Positions 14,234 to 27,852 of a DNA stretch of 64,000 bases are shown here, piece after piece. The first letter of the stretch is position 1, and each line of letters starts with the position of its first letter. Below the pieces are notes generated by a model that saw only the letters and a list, made by a program, of their open reading frames with translations, was not told the DNA's origin and searched no databases. A program made the translations under genes and the position numbers. This DNA comes from Hoplostethus atlanticus. Lineage: Eukaryota; Chordata; Actinopteri; Trachichthyiformes; Trachichthyidae. The stretch is taken from the NCBI GenBank assembly GCA_034670405.1, contig JAXDDX010000023.1, positions 3,677,501 through 3,741,500 of the forward strand, written 5' to 3'.

Positions 14234-14337
14234 AAGTCAAAGCGGAGATTCTGCTTCTCCTCAAAGAAGTAGTCCAGGATGTACTTTCGAACAAAGTCAG
14301 GGTTTAGTGTGTTGTCTATCACCTCCGTTCTGCCAAA
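14234..14337 (-). CDS. cpne5: copine-5 coding exon 4
   Basis: This 104-base exon begins in phase after a CCTTAG acceptor and ends with TT before a GTGAGT donor. It encodes [15 protein letters not shown], then [19 protein letters not shown] and the first two bases of Leu96. The block [17 protein letters not shown] is a hallmark of copine C2A domains. The sequence is essentially that of mammalian CPNE5, with Tyr in VRKYIL where the family often has Phe. Confidence 0.95.
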
Positions 14338-17300
14338 CTAAGGAAGGAGGAAGACAGATGGAGATTGAGAGAGACAGAAGGATGACAGGAAAGGGAAAAA
14401 AAGGAAACCAAAATAAAAAAATAGAAAGAATAGAGTTAGTAGTGGTGACATTGGCCATGGGGCAAAATTGTTATCCTGATTTCCTGTTCTCTTCTTTGTC
14501 CTCTTCTTTTTTTCTCTCTCTGTTTCCGTCTCAGACTCACACAAGCACTCAGACACACACACACACATTTACTGATTGCACTGGCCTGATTAGCAGAGCT
14601 ACTATCACACACTGGCGCTGTGCAGAGGAAGCCAGGGGTGTGTTTCCTGGTTCCTTGATCCTGACTCCTCTTCCACATTAATTACAGAACCAGGATCACC
14701 CACTCATTAACCCCATAGAGAGAAAGCGAGAAACAGAGGGAGAGATGGGGGGAAAAGTGGAGAGAGAGAGAGGAAGAGAAATGGCTGAAGCGGTAGGAAG
14801 AGCAGGAGAAGAAAAGGGGGCAGAAAAGGAGAGGGGTTGCAAAGCAGAGGAGGGAGAGTAGGGGGTAGGGGGGGAGTGGGAGTGAGAAAAGAGTGGGAAT
14901 GGAGAGGAGAAGAAAGGTGGTGATTAAGGTCTCCTAATTAGTGAGATTCTCACCCCCAAAGTGCCAAACCCAGGGAAAATGCCAGAGGAAAGCTGGCATC
15001 GACCCAACAGCACTCCTCACACATACACAGTTATTCCTAAAGCTGGAAGACGGTTTGCAGATGAAATACATAATAAATCCTTTAAAACCTCTTAAAGTAA
15101 CGCCCTGTGATAAAGCACTCACTCTCAGGACTCTGCAACCCATGGCTGTACATCAAATTTTGAGTGCAAAAAGTGAATGCTTGAAGATCCTAGCAGAGTG
15201 GCTAAGCTATAGCACGCTAGCTTTTTGGTTACTACCCTCGGGGCAGCTGCATTTTTTCACACAGCTATTTGTGTTGATATATGAATTATTCAGTTAGCAG
15301 AAAACATAGTTAGCTTTTCCACCACTGGTGCTGTCAGGTTTTTTTCTCTCAACTCCAGAGACGAGGCTAACCACTATCAGTATGACCACTAGCAGCTCCA
15401 GTGGAGATAAAAGAAGCACAGAGCAGCACGTCTAATTGTTGCCTTGTACGCAAGTATGCATGTATTTATAGAAAGGGAGCAAAGTAACCATATTTACTTT
15501 TACAGTAATTACAGATGGGCTGAAGATTTTTTTTACTCACGTGTTTGCAACATTGTGACTAGGTTGGGTGCAATACAGTGAACCTGTTACCATAAGGTAG
15601 GGTGTGTTCACACTCTTCTGTGTTTTTATATACCAAAGGGGAGTGGTGAAAACTGGCTACTTTGGAAAAAGCACATCACTTTGCTTCTTTTTAAGCAGAG
15701 TAGAGCGCTTTCTGAAGCTGAAGAAATTACATATTTTGTCATAACAAGACAACTTGGATTGCATTTTTTTGTGAACCGACCAATCACAAGGAAGAGGAGG
15801 TGCTATACAGACAGCTGACCGCAGTCCCACCCCCCTACTCTGCCCCCATCTCCAAACCCAGCACAGGCAGTCTTCTCTCTGCCATGGTCAAACACCAAAC
15901 AAGTTACTCAAAATCAGTGGTACATGCAACACGCATGCATGCATCTATTCCCAGTTTATGTAACCTACACTTCAATACAGGGTCTGAAAGTGTTTACTGT
16001 GAACACGCCCTTAATTTAGCAGTAGTAACAGAATCCACTTCACACAAGCTCCATGATTTGTTTCAAAACAAACCAGCAGCTTCCCTGCAGTAGCTCCTAA
16101 CGCATCACCCAGCAAAAACAAAAACATATAAGTCTAAACCAAAATCTGTGCATGTCCCCAATGAAAGTGTGAGACCAAAACAGATAAAAGTAACTTTGTT
16201 TATTCTACATGACTCCACTCACATTTGGTAACCTAGCAACGCCCATACACCAGGAAGTAGTATTCTCCTCCTCCTAATATTCTCCTCTGCTTTCACTCAC
16301 TCTCTCTGTTTTCATGTCTAGGTTGTTCATGATTTGTTTGAAGAATTTGCAATTTACCAACTTTTTTTACTTTTAGTGTACAGCCTTATTTAAGACCTTT
16401 CTGTTGCTTTTTTTCTGTTTTGGTGATGCTACAGCAAGTAGCATATTCCTGGAATAAACAGCAGCAGAATGACTGTTTCTACTGATTACTTCTAAACCAC
16501 AATCACAAATCCAATGAAATGCAAAGCAAACTCTTGACTCTAGTCGTTTGTGATTCTTTGTGATTACTGTGTCTGTGGTGACATTTGCAATCAGAACATT
16601 TCTTGAAACTAATCACTGTATTTGTTGCAACTGCTTTATGAGTGATGTAAAATTTCAAGGAGTTGCACATGGATGGATGACACACACAGCAATTCAGAAT
16701 TTTTCATAATGTAATTTTTAACTAAATCCTCAAAAAGATGTGTTGAAGTCTTTCGCCTGCAGTCCACCATAAAGGTATGAAATGAGGTGCAGATGCAGAT
16801 CATCTATTGTGTCTGGGACTTTATATAAACTCCTTCTCAGAAAATCTCACATCTCACAACTCACAACAAGAAAAAGGAGAAATGGACACTGATGTTGAAT
16901 CTGTGAGCTGACTGACTCCAAGAGATTGTGAGGTGTTGATGAGACTGTGTGAAATGTGTTAGTAAAGTGGAGTGATGCAGAGATAGACTCTATAATGTGA
17001 TTTCCCTGCTGAGTGGAGGAGACAATGCAGAGATGCAGAGTTCATTAGATACTTCTGGGCAGCAGGACATGGCTAATGAGAATCCTGTATGAAATCACAG
17101 AGAAAGACACACACACACACACACACACACACACGAACAGACACTGTGACAGCATAGCCTAAAACAAACAAAGGCCCCATCACAGTCAAGACAGTAAAGT
17201 CTAATATTTATCTTTATGTTTTTTGTCTCTTTGAGCAAACATGAGCTGCTATATGAACGTACTATAGTTCTATGGCCAACATAGATCTTTATTCTTTTAA

Positions 17301-17764
17301 TAACTTGGGCCGACAGTGACACAGTGACGATATAAGGAGCTTGTTAGAGTCTTGTGTTCTGACAGACAGTTCGAGGTAATTGGGAGTCTGAGTAGTGTGA
17401 GACTGGAGCTCTTTCTGCTAGTATAGTCAGGGAAACAGGGAACAGGGAAAGGACTGGGTGTGTCTAAAATTCTTCAAAAAAAGAGACAGATACACACACA
17501 CAGACACAGTGTTGTACTGTTTGTCACTGAGCAGCCCCATTGGAACAGTAGGGAGTTAAGGGCCTTGCCTGTGGGCACCAGCCCAGATTTACCCAGCTGG
17601 ACCGGGTATTTAGGCTCCCATAGCCACATGAGCGACCACCCAGACAACCAGGAGACCACCAGTGGACATAAGTGTATCTTGGCTTCATGGGTAAATCCCA
17701 AAGTTTGTCACTTTGAGCCCCTGAGGGATCTTTGACAGATGCCAGGGCTGTGATTGTGTGGACA

Positions 17765-17768
<4 letters not shown>

Positions 17769-17810
<42 letters not shown>

Positions 17811-18121
17811 ATACACACACTCACACATACATACACACATGCCCACAAGGAGCAGCTAAGCAAACAGCGGGTGGTCGCTTGTGACGTCAAAAGCGAATCA
17901 GTGGGAAAAAAGGGGGAAAAGGTCAGCGTTGTCAGCTGATCGCCGTAGCGCTCTCGCTCTCTCACACACACACACACATGCACACACACACACATACATA
18001 CACAACCTGATACAAACTCGCCTAGCGTTTTGGAGAAAGACATTATTGAATGTGTCTTGTACTATTGCCTGTAATAACCTTTGTGAACTTTAATGCAGGA
18101 ACAACTTGTATGGAGCCTCCG

Positions 18122-18172
<51 letters not shown>
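17769..18172. repeat. cluster of CA and GT microsatellites
   Basis: CA runs at 17769-17850 and 17963-18003 are followed by a GT run at 18120-18172, all in cpne5 intron 3. The two orientations could pair as an inverted structure in RNA. Confidence 0.95.
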
Positions 18173-18175
<3 letters not shown>

Positions 18176-19918
18176 GCCTGTGTTTGACCCTAAGAAATTA
18201 CTCGAGTAAAGGTTTCATTTCATGTCATAAAATAGAAGACATTTTACCACCAAAATGTATTTCTCACCCTCCACTGAGTTTTTTTGTTCTTGATGATAAT
18301 GCACTGTGTGTGTAGCAACAGAGCAGCCCTACCTGAAAACCTGTTAATATTTCCTATGGCCAAAAGGTACTTTCCATCCCAATTTGTAACAAGGCATAAT
18401 GCAGTATGGCAGTATATATAGTGTATCGGTAGAGGAGAACGAATGGGTGCAGTTGGGTTTTCGAAGAAGGTAAAAAGGCAGAGCAGATGTAGTTTTGTGA
18501 TCTTGAACAGCTTAGGCCAATACTGAAGTGGTACCACTGCTTCACCTAACCAGGACCTCCATCCGTATAGAAAGCACCAACTGCATAAACATAGTCGATC
18601 GGGGACGGTGCTTTACATAACAAACACAGGAGGAGGTGGAAATTATCATCAGATACGATCCAAGCCTAGCTGAGGGACCAGGAGGCTAGAGGGCCCTGTC
18701 AAGGCATGTTATTTGCAAGTCCCTGGTGAGTCACCTGTTTGGCTTTGCCCCCTCTGTCTGAGGTTTTGAAATACAGCGTATGATTCAATTCACTTCACAA
18801 AGAGTTACCTGGAGCTGCGTCGACGCCCACTAGTTTCAAATATTATGATTATGGATGTGATGTTTCATCTCCAAAATGAGCTGATTTTATTTTATTTATC
18901 AGGAAGCAAACCAATCACTGAACACAATGGAGAGAAGCATCATTTGGAAAGTAGAAGCTTGAAAGTAAACCAAAGTGATGTGCTCATTGAACTAATGATC
19001 GTGTGTCCTGAATGAATACCGGTCCTTCTTGCATTCTTATTGGCTGTTAAAATAGATAGAGCTAGTGACATACAGTTTAAGAGGGAAGGCCTGTCATACA
19101 CACACACACTTGCACATACACGCAAACACACACACTCACACACACACAGCACCCCCGCAGTCCTCCAGCTACATGTGACTGCAAGCCCACACAGCCATCT
19201 GTTTTCACCAGGTAAAACACAAGAAACACATGAGGGTCATCTGAGTGTATAAATACATATTCCATTATATGATGATCCATCATACAGGAAACGTCTATAC
19301 GGGTAATGACATTGAACCCAGAGGTTATCGATCATTATTATGAAATCCATTATGGGTACGTGTGTGTGAGCATACAGACAAACATACGCAGAGATGCATA
19401 CACAGATTTACACAGGGACACCTGGTAAAACAAAAGAACAAGTGGAAGTTAACCAAGACTACCCACTTGTTTACTAGCAGCTAGGTGGCTAGCGCAATCT
19501 TCCATAGACAGGAGCGGGTCACGTCACCTGGCGGCACTCTCCGTTATATATTTCTGTTTAAATACTTTGTGTATTTATAAGGCAGTCAATGAATAAATGT
19601 CTCCTCGTTCTATGTCATATTTCAGAAGGGGAACCACAGGGATAAATAGAGCAGGATGGATGACTGCAACGCTGCAAGAGCTGCCTTGAAATCCCCCCGA
19701 CGTGTTGTTTAGTCCCCAAAATGTCAAATGTGTTTTTTGTTGGGTGAGGTCTCTCCTCAAGCTACTGACACTGTGCTGGCTGGCTGAGCAGCTTTGATAA
19801 TGTGTTAAAGCTATTGACTGCTTCCGTAAAGTGAAAAAGACCCCCTACGCCACACACACACACACACACACACACACAACCCCCTCCCACATACACACAG
19901 AGATCCTTTCTTAGGTAG

Positions 19919-19954
<36 letters not shown>
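19919..19954. repeat. (GT)n tract just downstream of cpne5 exon 3
   Basis: About 34 bp of GT, reading CA in the transcript, 19 bases past the exon 3 donor. Another CA tract on the plus strand is at 19852-19878. Confidence 0.97.
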
Positions 19955-19955
<1 letters not shown>

Positions 19956-19973
19956 CTCTTGCAATTCTCTCAC

Positions 19974-20020
19974 CTCTCTCCACTGTTTGGTCTCAACTCC
20001 CTGGGTGTAGAGCACGCATA
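19974..20020 (-). CDS. cpne5: copine-5 coding exon 3
   Basis: This 47-base exon lies between a CTGACAG acceptor and a GTGAGAG donor. With the C carried over from exon 2 it encodes LCVLYTQGVETKQWRE (residues 46-61), part of the C2A beta-sandwich. Human CPNE5 has a closely similar stretch (LCVMYTQG..KQWREF). Intron 2 above it is only 359 bases and carries a CA repeat in the transcript sense. Another CA repeat starts about 19 bases past this exon's donor. Skipping the exon would shift the frame. Confidence 0.92.
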
Positions 20021-20246
20021 CTGTCAGAGAGAGAAAGTAAGAAAGAGGGAAAGAAAGAAAGACAGACAGACAGAAAGACAGAAACAGATACAGACAGATA
20101 GACACACATTCAGAGAAATGCAGGTAGATTCCAAACGGATCAATACAAGGGTATTAGCTCCAGTACTGTGAATAAACAGACATGCCACTCTGAGCAATAC
20201 AACACTGGCAGTCAGACTGCAGGGGTGGAGGTGGGGAGGTGGTGGT

Positions 20247-20249
<3 letters not shown>

Positions 20250-20307
<58 letters not shown>
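20250..20307. repeat. (TG)n tract filling part of cpne5 intron 2
   Basis: About 58 bp of TG (CA in the transcript) inside the 359-base intron between exons 2 and 3. Confidence 0.97.
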
Positions 20308-20308
<1 letters not shown>

Positions 20309-20379
20309 GGGGGGGTGGTTTTACAGAGAGAGACATACAGAGAGAGTCTAAAGAGGTTATCAAGCCAGAAGATACTCAC

Positions 20380-20420
20380 GTGGATCTGACTTGGAGAATG
20401 TGTCCTTATCCAACAAAGTT
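20380..20420 (-). CDS. cpne5: copine-5 coding exon 2 (C2A calcium-loop exon)
   Basis: This 41-base exon has a TTTTTCAG acceptor and a GTGAGT donor. Completing the split Arg codon of exon 1 (AG+A), it encodes TLLDKDTFSKSDP and leaves one base for exon 3. Asp36, Asp38 and Asp44 of the joined protein form the family's D..D loop that binds calcium in C2 domains. Copines normally have Asn where this exon has Thr33 (codon ACT). Phase in and phase out both fit the neighbouring exons, so the assignment is secure despite the short length. Confidence 0.92.
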
Positions 20421-23038
20421 CTGAAAAATGAAGAAGGAGAAGAGTCAATCGCTGACAAATAACCTCCTGTTCATGCTGAAATGTATTACAGATGTAGTTT
20501 ATCATCAAAGTTTCACGTGGTGAAGTCAAAAGTGAATTACCATTGCACGGCTTCAAAAAGGAACATTTTAATTGTGCTCTCCAGAGAACTCAGAGGGAAC
20601 GGTCTGACAGCCAGGTAGATAGATGCAGGAGAGACACATGAACCGATACTATAGCTACTACTCTACATTACACAAGTTTACCACAGGGTGAAGACCTAGA
20701 CTTGAAACTGAGCATGCAGCAGTATCCTGTGTGTGAGTATGCTCACCGTTTTTAGGCCACAGAGCTCAGAGCTACAGTGGGAAACTAGCAAAGTAACTTC
20801 AAATCAATACACACATGTGGTTCTAGTTTTAGGCTAGAGTCTCTCAGATATTTCCATGAAAGGTAATAGCATAGATTGATTACCTGTAGGAGATCTGAGA
20901 GCACTTAAATGTGAGAGTGTGTGGGCACACTGATCAATTATTCTACAGTTACTTGTGTGTGTATGTGTGTAGCAGATGAGGGAGCTCTCTTTCTCACACA
21001 CACACACACACATACACACATGCACACACAAACACACTCATTCACAGATTTACAGACAACAAAATCATCTTGCTAGCAGACGTATCACCAGACAAAATTG
21101 TGGGTTGTGGTATCTCACATGATGGCAGCCTGATTACCACCATGTTCACGTGTTTACTGCACTCTCATTCCCTCTCCCCTCTGACCCTCACCCCAACTCT
21201 AAACCTCACCCCAACCCTCACCCCATCTCCATCTTTGCATTGGTGCATAGTTTTGTATGTAAAGGGATGCCCGTACAAAAGATACACGTAGTCTTTATGA
21301 TAAAAGTTAAAAATAGTGTTGATCAATACACCATTATAGTCTGTACGTTACAATTAACTATCCATTGAACTTCACCATCCTATGGATATTTAAAAGAAGC
21401 CAATTAATCAGTTTCCTTAAACTAATTTGTACTTTAATTGCAAAATTAATGATTAGTTAACATTTAATCTGGCAATTAATGTTACTAATTGAATTCAGCA
21501 GGTAAAGAGTATTTTGGCAGAGATCACAGTTTAAAAGGAATCTTCTTAACCTGCAGATTGAATACTTGCCTGGATTCACAGCAAAGGTTGGAGATTATAG
21601 GCTTCTGTTGTGAGAAGAAAGAGAACTAAAAAGGTCACCATCAAGAATCTGTTTCCTGCTGTCTGCCACTTGGTCTGTCTCACTCCGCCCATCAAATCTG
21701 TGCCTTGATTCTCTCTATTTGTTCATTAAACTCCCCTGTATTTTTCATCAGTAGTGACATTTTGTATTCCTCTCATTTGTGCAGTTCTGCCATTAACTCT
21801 CCCAACAGGAGTATAACTATTTCAAAAGGTGACAGTGAGCTCCCTCTTTGATGTTTGTTCTCTCTCCTCCAGTTTCTCACTCTGGCCCCTGTCTCTCTTT
21901 AGCTGCCTCTCACTCATTCAATGTCTTTCCCTCCTTCCATCTCCATTTCTCAACCTCTTCCCAGTTTTTCCCGTCTCCGTAGTACATCACATTCCCCATC
22001 ATGCTTAACCTTTCCATAATGCTTGCCAGGAGCTACTATGTACCAAACACCAGGGGCTACCCTTTTTGGGGAGCTTCAGCCCCCCCTAGAAAATCTAAGT
22101 GATTTTCAAAATAAAATAATTCTTATTATTTGTTTACATTAACTAGGCTAAGGCTACCCAACTCATAGGCATACATACTGATTTCAAATAAACAAATAAT
22201 CATAGTGATCATAGAGTGTCCACACAGTGACATGAGAGCCCCCTCTTGAGATGTCAAAGACTACTGCCGTCTCTGTTTATTTCTTACATTTTCTTTTGCA
22301 ATTTCTGTAACCACAACTTTTCTGCTTCGCACTTTCGTTAGCCTCAGTCTTTTTTGATCTTTTCTTTTCTCCTGCATTTCTCGCCCCCCCCCCACCCCCC
22401 TTATGCTACAGCTTTCAACAACAGCAAGTTGAGAAGACCATTACTGAGGAAAAGAAAAGGAAATCCTTAAATCATGTGTTTGTCGTCTTATGTTCAAAGT
22501 TACAAAGACAATACCAGCAGATACTCTGTGATAGTGAGATGTGTCAGATGTAAGATCAACACTGTCGAACTGCCTGTGCTTTACAGCATTTACAGTAAAA
22601 GCTATAGAGTCCAAGATTCCCTACAGTTTGATCTAAAACTAGAAGAACAACTTTGTGCCATGAAGGCTAAAGTTAATTAAAGCCTCTTCCCTCCCCCAAA
22701 GTAGGAGTGACAGCTGATTTTTACCTATCAAAAAAAAAGACACAGCTGATTATCCTTGCTCTGGCACACCTGAAAGGGGCGATACTGGAGGAGGACTTAG
22801 AAATAGTCAAGTCATCATGGTGGGAAAAATCACACTGCAACAACTAATAACATCTTGTACTTTTTAGCTTACCATGCTTTCTTGCAAACGGTTTATTTAA
22901 AGTGCTTATTGTACATGCTTGAGAAACCTTTCATATGGAGATTTGTGTTGTGTTGAGGCTCAGTAGCAGCTCTGTTCAGACAAATGGAGAAACAGTCAAA
23001 AAGTAGGTTTTATTCAATTAATTCTTGGGTAGCTGAAC

Positions 23039-23195
<157 letters not shown>

Positions 23196-25894
23196 ATATG
23201 TACACACACACAATCCCACTACAGACACAAATGCCAGAGATTGGAACAGGTGCTGTTGATCAGATTCATAATCACATGCTTTGCTTGGTATGTGTGATTT
23301 ATTCAGCTCTTCTCCAAATACATATTCAGTTACATTTGGATGCCGTTCATCTCAAAGGGCACATTAGCACACAATGTGAAGCAGCCACCCCTATTTATCA
23401 GTGCGCACTTTTTGTTTTGAATGTTGTTTTCTGGCTGTACGCCATCTGAATGCAGTCTGGCAATATCACAGATTGTGATGAATGTTGGAAGTTACTGCAT
23501 CATGATTTTTAACACTGAAAATAATCAATCAGTGTATTATTGTCATTACCAATTCAGTGTTTTGGTGATGTTATGCTATTACTGTTTTGAAATCTAGTTT
23601 ACTTACAAATCATTACCGTAGCCAGCCACCCAGAAAACAATGTATTTTGTACTTAGAAGTCCTTAGCATTCCTCACACCAGTGCTGCGCCACTTTTGTAG
23701 CTGTCTGTTACAGTTACACAGAAGTGGAACAATGGGACCAAATAATAAAACCAATAACAGCAGTGAGAGGAAGTTGTGTAAATGAGATGTATAAACTCAA
23801 CCCCAGGGGCCTTTAAGTAACCCGGCAATATGATCAGAGATACAAAAGAAGCTGAATTTAGGACACTTTGTTCTAATAAAAGGGAGCAGAGAGATTGTTG
23901 GTTGTTGGTTGTTTTTAATTTCAAGCATTTTTAAACACCAAAACCTCCTATTAATAATTCATGAAGTAATATAAATCATGTCACTTTGATACCGGTAATA
24001 CGAAGGCACACTCTTGATAAAGTTTTCAGATTATAGTACAGTTACTACTGAAGTAAGTAACTCAATTATGTACTCAATATATAGTACAGCAAAGCGAATC
24101 CTTTTCTGAGAACCCAAGGACAGGAGGGAGAAAGAGGGGAAAGCTGTGGAGGAGGCAGCCATATTTCTCACACCCTCTGGAAGTTATACAAGCATCCTTA
24201 TATTTGAAGTGCTGAAGCTTCCATATACACACAGATATAGACACAGTCTGCCTGACCTTTCAGTTATTTAAAGCATCCAGGGTGACTTGCAATGAGTGCA
24301 TCAATAGAATAAGCTTAAAATCCTATATCACCATAAATGACAAGCAACCAAAATTGGGGGAGAGAAGAAGAGAGATGTAGAGATTCTACATCCCTACCAG
24401 TAAACACACCACCTGTGTGTGTCGGAAATATGTATGTATGTGTCTGTGTGGAAGACGTTAATCAAAGATGCTATTTTCTCATGAATAGATGACCATGAGC
24501 TGAGATGACACTCTAATGCTAGAAAAAATGTGAGCTTTTCTCTGCTACAAACAGCAGCAGTGATGTGATTTGTCCTGGGCCAGTTAGTTACTCATCAAAA
24601 GATCAAAGTAGCAGGGAGGGAGAAATAATGAAATATACCCACAGAAAGCTCACAGGGGCTACTGATGATTGTTTTGTCAATGACATTTAGAGAAACCTTT
24701 AAATGGGATACCTCTAACTAATAGTAGAAATAGAATGATACTGAAGGAAAGGAAACAATTTCATTAAAGGATCTCCTTAAGGAGTGGGATCTTTGTTTTG
24801 AAATGTGTCTATGAAAAGTGAAATTGTAGTATAATGTTTAAGTATTTCAGCCCTGCTCCACACATGGGAGCTGACCAGTACGACAGTCTCCTAATGTTGT
24901 CAGGTGAGCAATGCCTTGCTGAATGCAGCATTAAGTATTGTTAAGTAGCATCGGACCACCCTCTTTCCTGATATGGTTAACTTTGATCGTCTACTGTATA
25001 TTAGTGCAGTGTGTGTGTGTGTGTGTGTGTGTTTGTGAGACATAATCATGCAAGCATGGGAGCATCTTGACTATTATGTAATTGTATCCCTCCACACATG
25101 TTGGTGAAAACTGAGATATTTCATTTCACAACATAAATTAAGCCGATTCATCCATAACACATTTGCACTCTTCTGACTGTTTGGCGGTCTGCTTCACACC
25201 ATTATATTTCAGTAGTCCTTCTTCGCTCTCCACCTCTTCTTTCCTAATTGAATTATTCTTTATTTCCCCATTGGTCCAAAATGGATGATCCCATATATCA
25301 TCCATCATTCAGCTCCTGTTTTTCTCTGCTATGTATATCCCCTCCATTGGTGTCTTTACGCACAACATAAGTTCAACACAACATCGTCTTCCTTGCCTCC
25401 ACCAGCCCCGTGCCACCTCTCATTACTGTCTAACATTCTGTCTATTATTGCATGTATTTTTAGATACTGTCTCATTATATTCTGTGATTTCCCTTTTCTC
25501 CTACTGCCCCTGTGTATTGGTTGCATCCGGATCTAGTTGGTGCACATTGTTGCAATGATCAAAACAATAACCGCCATGATAATCATCACCACAGCCTACA
25601 ATAAAAAAAGAACACCTCACCATCTCTATGAAATGAGTTTTGGGTCGGGTTTTAGATATCCAAGCACTACTCAATTACACGTTGTTAGTTCTAGTTTACT
25701 GCAGTTACAAGCGCAGTAAAAAAAGTGATAAAATGTCTTTCGCAATTCACCACAAAGCGATCATTCTCTGCTGCAGTTGACAAATTAATAGGATGAGGAT
25801 TTTAGTGCTTCCTGACAAGCACATTTCAAAAGCTCTGCTCTAGCCCACAGCCTGCTGATGAATAGCAGTCAATTACAAATAAATGACAACTGAC

Positions 25895-26220
25895 AGTTTT
25901 GCAATTTGGCGGCACTGTAGCCTCACAGCAGGAAGGACCCGGGTTTGATTCCCCGGCCCGGCCCTTTCTGTGTGCGGTCTGCATGTTCTCCTTGTGTTTG
26001 TGTGAGTTTCCTCCCACAGTCTAAAGACAGACAAGTCAGGTGGATTGGAGAGTCTAAATTGCAGAGAGATGTGATTGCTGTCTCTCTGTGTTCGATGAAC
26101 TAGCGACCTGTCCAGCATTTTTACCTGCCTTCTGCCCAATGCATGCTGGGATAGGCTCCAGCCCCCCCATGACTCTGAATAGGAATAAGAAGGTAAAAAA
26201 AATGAATGAATGAATATTAA
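25895..26220 (+). mobile_element. widespread teleost retroposon-type repeat, near-complete copy
   Basis: The copy begins with GGCGGCACTGTAGCCTCACA, then a B-box-like GGGTTTGATTCCCCGG, GTCTGCATGTTCTCCTTGTG, CCTCCCACAGTCTAAAGACA, and GCATGCTGGGATAGGCTCCA followed by CCCCCC. It ends in GAATGAATGAATA. This is one of the commonest dispersed repeats of teleost genomes, and the tandem tail fits a LINE-type or LINE-mobilised 3' end. Related pieces lie at about 33923-33985 and 36165-36710. Confidence 0.75.
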
Positions 26221-26685
26221 TAAATTGGAGGATCCAATGGATGGGCATGGTGACAGGTCAGAAGATGAACTTCTAATCTATTTATTCCCCATTTAACATA
26301 ACATTACATAACATTATCGACCATCTGTTGTTGTTTACTTAGCTCTATTTATGATGATCATCTGGACTTTTGGGAAAATGCTTGCTAATGCACATCAACA
26401 ATTGGTCAATGGGATCTGTTTTGAAGTGACATAGCAAAATTGATCTTAATACTCTATAACTCACAAGCCCAGAGTGTAACCCATGCTGCCCTATTCCATA
26501 ATGGAGGAATATCAGGGTCCAATATTACATGGTAAACCTCTGGTATAGCTTTAAAGGTTAACATGAATGTAACAAGCTAGTGTAGTGAACTGTAAATCCA
26601 TGGTGGAGTCGATGGATAGTGTGGAAACAGATCAGAGCAAGCAAGCTGTGTTTTATGACCCATTTCAGAGTATTCACATTTTGGA

Positions 26686-26862
<177 letters not shown>

Positions 26863-27828
26863 TCTTGCCAGCATAGATGAAGAAGGCTTTCAAACAGGAA
26901 GTTAGAGAAAGGCATGACAAAAGGCTGTAGTAACTGGAGCATCCAACACCACCACCTAGCTAGCAGAGGCTCAGCATGGGTGTATTCAAAACTAGGTCTG
27001 AAACAAAAACTCATCAAAGCGTTCTTTTTATTACCTTGTGCCGAGTGCAACCCCCATAACATATGCCTTCCTACATACCAGCCCCAAGTCAACAACGGTC
27101 CTGCCTTAAATTTAGAAGTAAAGCTCATCAGAAATCTCACCTCATCTGCGAGCGTGTATACAGACACAACCCATCTTCACAGTCTTAGATCAGCAGAAAC
27201 TTTGGAAATGGCCTCAGGTGAATGCCTGTGCTGGATTGAAGGTTGTTGTAATTACAGTAAAATGATGTACAATCATCTCGTAATAATATGGGGAAATCTC
27301 CTGTTCCTTTTCAACAAAGTGCTAATCCCAATGAATGGCTTGCTGAGAGAGAGCTACCTTAGAGGACACCACTATATTTTGCTGATCAATATAGAAAAGA
27401 AAGTTAAATCTAAGCTCAGAAAATTTGTTCTACATTTGATAAATTAGTGAAATGCACTATGATTATTTTAAAATTAAATGTGAGTGAGGCTGTTTGCCTT
27501 AAAAAAAACAGGCAGAGCATCAGATAACTGATATGACATGATGAAATATTAAGATTTGCATTAGGCGTTACGTAAGCGGTCTCAAAGGGATCGGCGATAC
27601 AAGAGGAGTTTCAATCTGACACAACTTGAAACACAATTTCCCGCTATGTAGATGAGATTATGAAAGGATGTGAGACGTGTGGAGGCAGCGGGGGCAGGAT
27701 GGCGGTATGTATGGCTCAGTGCACGAGGGAAGGCAAGAGAGTATCAATGTAAGAGGAAAATCGAATGCCTGAGAAAGAAGAGGAGAATTAAAATGTGTTA
27801 GAGAATGTGTGTATATGTGTGTGAAACA

Positions 27829-27852
27829 GATAGATAGATAGATAGATAGACA
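27829..27852. repeat. (GATA)n repeat
   Basis: About five GATA units in cpne5 intron 1. Confidence 0.93.

Larger units (their letters stand above)
14338..19973 (-). other. cpne5: cpne5 intron 3
   Basis: Purine-rich tracts (14700-14930), microsatellites, and a segment at about 17525-17720 containing GGAACAGTAGGGAGTTAAGG, similar in style to dispersed teleost repeats but not firmly assignable. No gene was seen. Confidence 0.6.

Noticed and set aside
22060-22260. AGCCCCCCCTAGAAAATC-type segment resembling hAT-family debris
   Set aside because: No terminal repeats or transposase could be seen; too weak to annotate.
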